Shown: one piece after another, positions 46,560 through 53,541 of the stretch
Position numbering within the stretch: the first letter of the stretch is position 1
Layout: every line of letters starts with the position of its first letter
Source: Treponema sp.
GTDB taxonomy: Bacteria > Spirochaetota > Spirochaetia > Treponematales > Treponemataceae
Assembly (NCBI GenBank): GCA_017619795.1
Contig: JAFZRP010000011.1
Location: 1-64,000 of the forward strand
DNA: 64,000 nt
Direction of reading: 5' to 3'
Notes under the pieces: model-generated
What the model saw: the letters and a program-made list of their open reading frames with translations, nothing else
What the model was told of the DNA's origin: nothing
Databases searched by the model: none
Position numbers and translations under genes: made by a program

Positions 46560-47615
46560 ATGACATATCTTATCAATCCAAACTTTTTATGCAGAAGCCT
46601 CACAGGTATAGAACGCTTTGCTTATGAAACATGTGCTCATCTGGATACTATATTAACAGCTGAAGATGATGTTCGCATAATAATTCCTTCAAACGTAAAA
46701 ACTGTTCCGCAATACAAAAATATAAAAATTATCCGCACAGAGAAACCATTAAAAAGTTTTCCTCTCTGGGATTTGTTTGAGTTTTCCCGCTGGTGCAAAA
46801 AATTAAATGCTACTGGAATTAATTTTTCTAACACTGCTCCACTTGGCAAGCGCTGCGGCATAAGTTTTATTCACGACATTTATGCGAAACAATATCCACA
46901 GGATTTTTCAAGTTTTAAGGAAAAGCTTATAAAATTATACAGTTGTTTTAATTATAGAAATATTGCACGTAATGCTAAAAAAGTTATTACAGTTTCTGAG
47001 TTTTCTCGTGAACAGATTCAAAAAACTTACAAAGTTCCTGACGAAAGAATTACTGTTATTCCAAACGGCTGGGAACATTTTAAGTCTGTTCAGGAAGAAG
47101 CTCCAGAACTTTCAGAACAGTTAAAACCAAAATCATTTTATTTTACACTCGGCAGCCTGCAGAAACGAAAGAACTTAAAATGGATTGTAGAATATGCTTC
47201 AAAACATCCAGAGGACAAATTTGCAATAAGTGGAAAGGCTGTTTCTGGTTTTGTCTCAAATGATTTAGCTTCACTTCAACAGCTTCCAAACGTAATTCTT
47301 CTTGGTTATGTTACAGATGGTCAGGTAAAGTGGCTTATGAAAAACTGTAAGGCTTTTGTTTTTCCAAGCTATTACGAAGGTTTTGGCATTCCACCACTTG
47401 AAGCTTTATCTGTTGGAGCAAAAATTGTTGTTGGAAAAGCTGCAAGTCTTCCCGAGATTTATAAAGAAACTGCTGTTTATATTGATCCATATAATTCTGA
47501 TTGTGATTTAGATGCACTTCTTGAAACAAACATTGCTTCTCCCGATTCAGTCTTAAATGAATATACTTATGACAAAGCCGCCCAAAAGTTGTATAATGTT
47601 ATAACAAATATTTAA
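46560..47615 (+). CDS. GT4 family glycosyltransferase
   Basis: 351 residues. GT-B enzyme with LTGIERFAYETCAHL at the N-terminus, KVITVSEFSREQIQKTY in the middle, FYFTLGSLQKRKNL, and the C-domain EX7E region SYYEGFGIPPLEALSVGAK followed by SLPEIYKETAVYIDP. Mannosyl- or rhamnosyltransferase-like, donor unknown. Its last codons (DKAAQKLYN) are repeated nearly identically at 53492-53521 in front of another gene. A short AAGG lies 4 nt before the ATG. A related protein begins at 63467. Confidence 0.92.
   Translation: MTYLINPNFLCRSLTGIERFAYETCAHLDTILTAEDDVRIIIPSNVKTVPQYKNIKIIRTEKPLKSFPLWDLFEFSRWCKKLNATGINFSNTAPLGKRCGISFIHDIYAKQYPQDFSSFKEKLIKLYSCFNYRNIARNAKKVITVSEFSREQIQKTYKVPDERITVIPNGWEHFKSVQEEAPELSEQLKPKSFYFTLGSLQKRKNLKWIVEYASKHPEDKFAISGKAVSGFVSNDLASLQQLPNVILLGYVTDGQVKWLMKNCKAFVFPSYYEGFGIPPLEALSVGAKIVVGKAASLPEIYKETAVYIDPYNSDCDLDALLETNIASPDSVLNEYTYDKAAQKLYNVITNI
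47568..47597 (+). repeat. 30-bp direct repeat, copy 1 (glycosyltransferase 3' end, contains promoter)
   Basis: TATGACAAAGC...AAAAGTTGTATAAT, inside the last codons of the preceding gene. 28 of 30 bases match 53492-53521; both differences fall at third positions of Ala codons. It contains ATGACA (47569-47574), a 17-nt spacer and TATAAT (47592-47597), a plausible promoter for the adenylating-enzyme gene at 47638. Confidence 0.85.
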
Positions 47616-47637
47616 TAAAAGACGGTGAATTATAAAC

Positions 47638-49155
47638 ATGAAGTATACTGTTTTAGATTATCTTGAAGAAACTGTTGCACAATTTCCAGATAAAGTTGCT
47701 TTTGCTGATATAAATAGTTCTATTACCTGGAAGGAACTTGTAGAACAATCAAAAAAATATGCAGTTATAATTTCTAAATATTTTGAACCTGGAAAAGCTG
47801 TACCAATTATGGTAGATAAAAGTGTTGAAACAATTAAATTGTTTTTTGGTGCATTATATTCAGGCTGCTTTTATTCTTATTTTGATTCAACATTTCCAGA
47901 TACACGCCTCGATTCAATGATTCAAACATTGCAGGTAAAATATATTATTGCAGATAAACGATTTGAAAAAAAATTAAGCAATCTAAATATTTCACCATTG
48001 TTTTTACAGGATTTTGAAGCTGACATTCAATCAACTGATTTTTCTAATCTTCGTAGAAATCAGATTATTGATACTGATCCTGTATATGCTAATTTTACTT
48101 CTGGGTCTACAGGAACTCCAAAAGCTGTAGTAGTTTCACATCGTTCTGTAATAGATTTTATAAGCTGTTTTACTGAACTTTTTGGAATTAAAGCTTCAGA
48201 TAATATTGCTAATCAGGCTCCGTTTGATTTTGATGTTTCAGTTAAAGATATTTTTTCTGGTGTTTTTACTGGAGCGACAGTTCACCTTGTTCCAAAAATG
48301 TTCTTTTCATTTCCAACAAAGCTTCTCGACTATCTTATAGAACGTGAGATTACTGTTTTAATCTGGGCTGTTTCTGCCTTATGTATTGTTTCAACCTTAA
48401 ATGGATTTGATTATAAAGTTCCTGATATATTGAGATTAATAATGTTCTCCGGCGAAGTTATGCCTATTAAACAGCTGGAAATCTGGAAAAAGTTTATTCC
48501 TGGAGCAGAATATATAAATCTTTATGGTCCAACAGAAATCACTTGTAATTGTTCTTACTATAGGATTCCGAAAGATATAGATTTATCATCTTTTATGCAC
48601 GGTATTCCAATGGGTATACCTTTTCCAAATGAAAGAATAATTTTACTTGACGAGAATAACAATCAGATAACAGAAGTTGAAACTGAAGGTGAAGTTTGTG
48701 TAAGCGGAACTTGTGTTGCACTCGGTTATTATAATAATGATAAAACTTATGAAGTATTTATTCAAAATCCTCTGAATAATAATTTCTTTGAACGAATATA
48801 TAAAACCGGCGATTTAGCATTTTTTGGAAAAGATGGAAACTATTATTATTTAGGACGCAAAGATACTCAAATAAAACACATGGGGCATAGAATTGAGCTA
48901 GGTGAAATTGAAAATGCGTTAGCTAAACATAACAATATAAATCGATCGTGTTGTGTTTTTGCTGACAATAAAATTACTGCTTTTTATCTTGGAGAAGAAA
49001 CAGAAAAGAAAGAACTTGTATCTTTGCTAAAAACAACTTTACCCGCTTATATGGTTCCAGCAGATTTTATTTATTTAAAAGAGTTTCCTTTAACAAAAAA
49101 TGGAAAGATAGATAAGCATTTACTTTTGGAGAAATTAAATGTCTGTAAAAACTGA
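47638..49155 (+). CDS. Amino-acid adenylating enzyme (DltA-like, stand-alone A domain)
   Basis: 505 residues, the size of DltA. ATP-dependent activation of an amino acid and loading onto a carrier protein. Motifs: TSGSTGTPKAVVVSH (154-168), FDFDVSVKDIF with D199, the residue that binds the substrate alpha-amino group in A domains and DltA, NLYGPTEITCNC, YKTGDLAFFGKDGNYYYLGR, KHMGHRIELGEIE, and the C-terminal PLTKNGKIDK lysine. K203 sits at the code position that is Lys in some glutamate-activating domains, a weak hint. GGTGA lies 9 nt before the ATG. It overlaps the decarboxylase gene by 17 bp and is close to a carrier-protein gene. Confidence 0.9.
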   Translation: MKYTVLDYLEETVAQFPDKVAFADINSSITWKELVEQSKKYAVIISKYFEPGKAVPIMVDKSVETIKLFFGALYSGCFYSYFDSTFPDTRLDSMIQTLQVKYIIADKRFEKKLSNLNISPLFLQDFEADIQSTDFSNLRRNQIIDTDPVYANFTSGSTGTPKAVVVSHRSVIDFISCFTELFGIKASDNIANQAPFDFDVSVKDIFSGVFTGATVHLVPKMFFSFPTKLLDYLIEREITVLIWAVSALCIVSTLNGFDYKVPDILRLIMFSGEVMPIKQLEIWKKFIPGAEYINLYGPTEITCNCSYYRIPKDIDLSSFMHGIPMGIPFPNERIILLDENNNQITEVETEGEVCVSGTCVALGYYNNDKTYEVFIQNPLNNNFFERIYKTGDLAFFGKDGNYYYLGRKDTQIKHMGHRIELGEIENALAKHNNINRSCCVFADNKITAFYLGEETEKKELVSLLKTTLPAYMVPADFIYLKEFPLTKNGKIDKHLLLEKLNVCKN

Positions 49156-50299
49156 TTATAATAAGCTTGCTTCAGAGTACGGTACTCCTTTTTATCTTTT
49201 TGATTATGATTCAGCTATAAACCGTATTTCTCAAATTAAACAAAGACTTCCTTCCAATGCAATGCTTTGTTACGCAATTAAGGCAAATACTTTTCTTGTA
49301 GATATCTTAAAAAATGAAGAGCTTTTATTTGAAGTCTGCTCACCAGGAGAATTATCAATTTGCGAAAAGGTTGGTTTGAATCCTAATAAAATAGTTTTTT
49401 CTGGTGTTGTAAAAAATCTGGAAGATATAAAAAGAGCTTATAATAAAAAAGTACATACAATTACAATTGAGTCTCTTACACATTGTAATTATCTTATTCA
49501 AGCAATTGAATCAGAACCAAAGCATACACAAAATGTAATTTTACGACTTTCAAGTGGAAATCAATTTGGAATGAGTCCAGAAGATTTATATGAATGTGCA
49601 GAAAAGCTTAAGCTCTATGAAAATGTAAAAATCCGTGGTATACATTTTTTCTCAGGTACGCAAAAAAAGCTTTCTAAAATTACAGATGAAATAACATTTA
49701 TTCAAAACTTCTGTGATGATTTTAAAACAAAAACAGGAATTGATTTTTCAGATATTGAATATGGTCCGGGATTATCTTATGACTATTTTTCTCTTAATGA
49801 TGAAAGTCAGAATTATACAGAACTCGAATCAGTTTCTTTATTATTTAAAGATTCAAAATATAATTTTGTAATTGAACTTGGACGTTATATAGCTTCTCCT
49901 TGCGGAAAATATGTTACAAAAATTTCAGATTTAAAAGGCGATGAAAAAAATCACTTCTGCCTGATTGACGGCGGTATAAATCATATAAATTATTATGGTC
50001 AGATGATGGGTATGAAAAATCCAAAAATTGAACATATTTCCCATAATCAAAATAATGACATTAAAAAATACACAATTGCTGGTTCTTTATGTACAACAGC
50101 AGATATTGTCGTAAGACAAATAGATTTAGCTTCTCCTGAAATTGGAGATTTGCTTGTATTTAATGATATTGGCGCATATTCAATCACAGAGGGAATCTAT
50201 CTATTCTTAAGTCATCCCCTGCCCGCTGTTTTGTTACAAAAAGGAAACAATGTAACATTATTGAGAAAAGCAGAAGAAACTTATATAATTAATTCATAA
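49139..50299 (+). CDS. Fold-type III PLP-dependent amino acid decarboxylase
   Basis: 386 residues, similar to diaminopimelate/ornithine decarboxylases. PLP lysine K48 in CYAIKANT, VCSPGELSICEKVGL, IKNIVFSG-like NKIVFSGVVKN, ELGRYIASPCG, catalytic C318 in GSLCTTADIV, and Y347 in GAYSITEG. The usual GLHFHIGS stretch is GIHFFSGTQ, with the second His replaced by Phe. Located between an adenylating enzyme and a carrier protein, it probably acts on a carrier-bound or related amino acid, as BtrK does on glutamyl-BtrI in butirosin synthesis, rather than in lysine synthesis. GGAG lies 6 nt before the ATG. Confidence 0.88.
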   Translation: MSVKTDYNKLASEYGTPFYLFDYDSAINRISQIKQRLPSNAMLCYAIKANTFLVDILKNEELLFEVCSPGELSICEKVGLNPNKIVFSGVVKNLEDIKRAYNKKVHTITIESLTHCNYLIQAIESEPKHTQNVILRLSSGNQFGMSPEDLYECAEKLKLYENVKIRGIHFFSGTQKKLSKITDEITFIQNFCDDFKTKTGIDFSDIEYGPGLSYDYFSLNDESQNYTELESVSLLFKDSKYNFVIELGRYIASPCGKYVTKISDLKGDEKNHFCLIDGGINHINYYGQMMGMKNPKIEHISHNQNNDIKKYTIAGSLCTTADIVVRQIDLASPEIGDLLVFNDIGAYSITEGIYLFLSHPLPAVLLQKGNNVTLLRKAEETYIINS

Positions 50300-50318
50300 T
50301 TTTATAATGGAGATCTTT

Positions 50319-50540
50319 ATGGACGAACTTCTTAAGATTTTAACTGAGCTTAAACCAGATGTTGATTTTAATTCTGAAAAAGCATTAATTGATAATGCAA
50401 TTCTGGACTCTTTTGATATTGTACAGCTGATTACAACTATTAAAGATACTTTTGATATTGATATTACTCCAGCTGAAATTGTTCCAGAAAACTTTAACAG
50501 CGCAGAAGCTCTTTGGGCTATGATTCAACGTTTACAATAA
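50319..50540 (+). CDS. Small acyl/aminoacyl carrier protein (DltC-like)
   Basis: 73 residues, acidic, four-helix carrier protein. The phosphopantetheine attachment serine is in AILDSFDIVQLI; ITTIKDTFDIDITPAEI is the typical helix II-III region. Distinct from AcpP (15848-16087), and closer in size and wording to DltC and PP-binding proteins of adenylation systems. The ATG at 50319 is chosen because GGAG lies 6 nt upstream; the in-frame ATG at 50307 would include the ribosome binding site. It ends 8 bp from the convergent MBOAT gene. Confidence 0.87.
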   Translation: MDELLKILTELKPDVDFNSEKALIDNAILDSFDIVQLITTIKDTFDIDITPAEIVPENFNSAEALWAMIQRLQ

Positions 50541-50548
50541 TCTTTTTA

Positions 50549-52102
50549 TTAATATTGCGCATACATAAATCCAACATCCCCAGAACTAAAGCTTAAAGAA
50601 AGTATTATCAGAATCAAAGGAATATAATATGCAAGCCAGCGTACTGCAATATTTCTTTTCTGTATTTCTTTATAAACATCAATTTTATTCTCTTTAAGAA
50701 TACTTATAATGAAAATTATCATTGAGCCTATAAATACAAGCATTATATGACTTTGAAAATCACTTATATTTCCAAGAATCTGATTCATATAATCTTTAGA
50801 AGCTAGTAAAAGTGGATTTCCAAAATGAACAAAAGTATTTTTTAGATAAATAAATGATTTTTTTACATCAGTTATCCGGTCAAAATACCAGCCGATATTT
50901 ACAATAATAAAAGTTCTTATTATTTGAAATAAATGCCAGCTTTTGCTTTTATCATTTATGTGCAGCTTTTTGTTTATGTTTTGGAAAACCGGTTTTAGAA
51001 TATCACTTAATGCAATAACAAAACCATTATATAAGCCCCATACAAAGAAATGCATTTCAGGTCCATGCCAAATACCAACTAACATAAATACAACAATATT
51101 AGCTATACACGCAGGAAGAGTTCGACCAAAATGTTTTCCTAAATGCTCTGTACTCCATTTACTAATTTTCTGCATTCCTTTTGTTAAAGCCAGTGGATAG
51201 AAAACATAATCACGCATCCAGCTTCCAAGAGTTATATGCCATCTTTGCCAGAAATTAGCAATGCTTATTGAAAAATACGGTTGTTTAAAATTCTGTGGAA
51301 GTTTTATACCAAACAGTTCTGCAATTCCCAAGACAAGATCCGTTCCACCTGAAAAATCTGCATACTGATAAACTGCATACATCAATATACCTAACATGAG
51401 GAGACAGCCAGGATAATTTGCATATTCACTATCAAAAATTGTACCGATGTGTTTTACAAGAAGATTTGCAACAAGATATTTCTTTAAGCATCCATAAAGA
51501 ATCATCATTGTTCCATGTTTAATGTTTTCAAAATCAAAATATTTTTCTTCTTTAAATTGAATGCCAGTCTGGTTGTATCTTGTAATTGGACCTAAAAGCA
51601 ACTGAGGAAAGAATGAGACAAATACAAAATATTTTAAGAAATTATGTTCACGTTCATATTTTGAATTGTAGACATCCATAAAATAACCGATTGTAGAAAG
51701 CGTATAATAAGAAATACCAAGAGGAAGCAATAACGTTTTTGAACCGATAAGTATTCTCCAATATTTTAAGTAAAAAAGAATACCTATGTTTAAAAGAAGC
51801 ATACCAATTAAAATCAATCGCTTCTTTAACTGAACATGTTTTTTTTCTTCCTTAAAATCATCTTTTGAAAGAATTGCTTTTTTTGATTTTAGGTTTTCAT
51901 TTTGAATTGAAACAAGCTTGGCAGCAAAAAAAGTTATTAATGAACTTAAAACAATGAAAACGATATGTCCGATTCCGCTATACAAATAAAAAACTGTATT
52001 TGCTACTAATAAAACATACCACTGATATTTCTTAGGAAATATATAATAAATAAAAAGAGATATTATTAAAAAAATTGCAAATGTAAAAGAAAAAAAAGTC
52101 AT
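50549..52102 (-). CDS. MBOAT-family membrane O-acyltransferase (AlgI/DltB-like)
   Basis: 517 residues with about 11-12 membrane segments. Family motifs: PLGISYYTLSTIGYFMDVY (about 127-145), PQLLLGPITRYNQ, QYADFSGGTDLVLGIAELFG, WQRWHITLGSWMRDYVFYPL with H289, and MLVGIWHGPEMHFFVWGLYNG with catalytic H346. MBOAT proteins pass an acyl or aminoacyl group across the membrane to a glycan. It is the only transferase next to the adenylation-carrier genes, so it may be their acceptor partner, but it lies on the opposite strand. AGAGG lies 6 nt upstream; it follows the SGNH gene by 15 bp. Confidence 0.92.
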   Translation of the reverse strand: MTFFSFTFAIFLIISLFIYYIFPKKYQWYVLLVANTVFYLYSGIGHIVFIVLSSLITFFAAKLVSIQNENLKSKKAILSKDDFKEEKKHVQLKKRLILIGMLLLNIGILFYLKYWRILIGSKTLLLPLGISYYTLSTIGYFMDVYNSKYEREHNFLKYFVFVSFFPQLLLGPITRYNQTGIQFKEEKYFDFENIKHGTMMILYGCLKKYLVANLLVKHIGTIFDSEYANYPGCLLMLGILMYAVYQYADFSGGTDLVLGIAELFGIKLPQNFKQPYFSISIANFWQRWHITLGSWMRDYVFYPLALTKGMQKISKWSTEHLGKHFGRTLPACIANIVVFMLVGIWHGPEMHFFVWGLYNGFVIALSDILKPVFQNINKKLHINDKSKSWHLFQIIRTFIIVNIGWYFDRITDVKKSFIYLKNTFVHFGNPLLLASKDYMNQILGNISDFQSHIMLVFIGSMIIFIISILKENKIDVYKEIQKRNIAVRWLAYYIPLILIILSLSFSSGDVGFMYAQY

Positions 52103-52117
52103 TTTATACCTCTTGTT

Positions 52118-53455
52118 TTAAAAGCCTACAAAACTTTGTATGCAATCATTCTGTTTGTTATCATTAATATAGCTTACAACTCTTATTTTTCCGTTTTTAC
52201 CTGAAGGAAGAGTTATAATATTATTTTCGGTTTTCTGTGCTACAGGAACTTCTTCATTATCAATAATCGTATATATGTCATAAGTAATTCCATTTATTGT
52301 TTTATGATTTTGAACTGGAATTATTTCAACAGTCTGTTTATTACTGCTTGGAATAAGATAAAGACCAAAAATCTTATCTTCCTGTGCATTCATTTTTTCT
52401 TTATAAGAAGAATAGAAATATTTCTCAATTCCATTACTTTCAAGATATTTTGTTGAAAAGAAATCGCAGAAAAAATCTGTCCATTTATAAACGCCCTTTT
52501 TACTCAAATGATTATCATCTTGAAAATCTGAATCTTCGAGGCTTAGAAGTTCTGGTTTAATTAAATTAAAATCATAATATTTAAATCCTTGCTTAGTAAC
52601 AAAATCATAACAGAAAGAATAATACTCATCGTAATTTGCTCGTTCATTTAAATAGAAATCACTGCAAGGCATAGAAAAGAAAATCAATTCTATATTTTTC
52701 TCTTTACAAAAAGATATGATATTTTCAATTGTGTGTATCCAATCATCACTTATATCATCTACAGGAATAGGTTTTTCTTTTTTATCATTACAATAACCAC
52801 CATTTGGAATCTCGTCTAAATCAAGAACACAGCCTTTTCCTGCATATTCTGAATCTGAATCTTTGTAAGTATATTTAAAATATTCTCCTGTTATTATTGA
52901 TTTTATTTTTCCAAAAATCTTTTTTGGATTAAGAGTCATCAGTTTGTCTTTTCCAATCGGTAAAAAAGCATTCAGATAATATTTTGGTTTTGAACAGTTA
53001 AGTAAAAAATCAGTTTTTATTTTATAGTCTTTAATTCCATTTGAAACGATGTATTCAGAAGTAAAACCTGTACGCTCGGAAAAAGCAGGTGAACAAGCAA
53101 TTGAAAAATCCAATTCCAGAAAAACTTTTTCAATGTTATATAACTCAGAAGCTTGTCTTATAATTGCATAAGTACCATCAATTTTCTGTGAAGGTGTACC
53201 TGTATTAAAAACATTTTTTTCAAAATATTCACCTGCAATATTTGCTTCCAGACCGTGTGAAACATGAGATGCACCGCATACTAAATAATCAATATTTTCC
53301 TGTTCATAAAACTCATGAAATAGAGTCCTTGCATAGGAGTTTGCATCATCTTTGCATAAAAAAGCTACAATTTTTGTTAATCCAAAAAATATAATTATAA
53401 AAACTATAACTTTTATTAAATAAACACATTTTTGTTTTAATGATATGTTAATCAT
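52118..53455 (-). CDS. Membrane-anchored SGNH-fold protein (AlgJ/DltD-like partner of the MBOAT protein)
   Basis: 445 residues. One N-terminal membrane segment (about 12-33), then an extracytoplasmic SGNH-hydrolase-like domain: IDYLVCGASHVSHGLEA carries candidate nucleophile S63, and FQDDNHLSKKGV carries the Asp/His pair D313 and H316. A beta-rich tail of about 70 residues follows. MBOAT-SGNH gene pairs work in O-acetylation (AlgI/AlgJ/AlgX) and D-alanylation (DltB/DltD). It should complete transfer to the polymer on the periplasmic side. The ATG has no ribosome binding site; TATAAT lies 6 nt upstream. Confidence 0.82.
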   Translation of the reverse strand: MINISLKQKCVYLIKVIVFIIIFFGLTKIVAFLCKDDANSYARTLFHEFYEQENIDYLVCGASHVSHGLEANIAGEYFEKNVFNTGTPSQKIDGTYAIIRQASELYNIEKVFLELDFSIACSPAFSERTGFTSEYIVSNGIKDYKIKTDFLLNCSKPKYYLNAFLPIGKDKLMTLNPKKIFGKIKSIITGEYFKYTYKDSDSEYAGKGCVLDLDEIPNGGYCNDKKEKPIPVDDISDDWIHTIENIISFCKEKNIELIFFSMPCSDFYLNERANYDEYYSFCYDFVTKQGFKYYDFNLIKPELLSLEDSDFQDDNHLSKKGVYKWTDFFCDFFSTKYLESNGIEKYFYSSYKEKMNAQEDKIFGLYLIPSSNKQTVEIIPVQNHKTINGITYDIYTIIDNEEVPVAQKTENNIITLPSGKNGKIRVVSYINDNKQNDCIQSFVGF

Positions 53456-53461
53456 ATTGAT

Positions 53462-53467
53462 ATTATA
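53462..53467 (-). promoter_or_regulatory. -10 box 6 nt before the SGNH gene
   Basis: Minus-strand consensus TATAAT followed by ATCAAT and the ATG at 53455. No convincing -35 box. It overlaps an 18-bp palindrome. Confidence 0.45.
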
Positions 53468-53481
53468 ACAAATTTGTTATA
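53464..53481. promoter_or_regulatory. 18-bp perfect palindrome in the divergent promoter region
   Basis: TATAACAAATTTGTTATA. It covers the -10 box of the SGNH/MBOAT unit and lies 11 bp upstream of the -35 box of the gene at 53542. Candidate operator; no protein assigned. Confidence 0.5.
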
Positions 53482-53491
53482 TTTAAGTACA

Positions 53492-53521
53492 TATGACAAA
53501 GCAGCTCAAAAGTTGTATAAT
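53492..53521 (+). repeat. 30-bp direct repeat, copy 2 (orphan glycosyltransferase tail, contains promoter)
   Basis: 28/30 identical to 47568-47597. Read in the same frame it gives YDKAAQKLYN with only synonymous differences, although no glycosyltransferase gene precedes it. It supplies ATGACA (53493-53498), a 17-nt spacer and TATAAT (53516-53521) for the gene at 53542. Interpreted as a leftover gene end. Confidence 0.82.
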
Positions 53522-53541
53522 AATTCAGGAGCATATCATAC

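Noticed and set aside
47638..50540. Canonical D-alanine dlt operon
   Set aside because: A decarboxylase replaces the usual order, the MBOAT and SGNH genes are on the other strand, and the A-domain pocket does not clearly indicate D-alanine.
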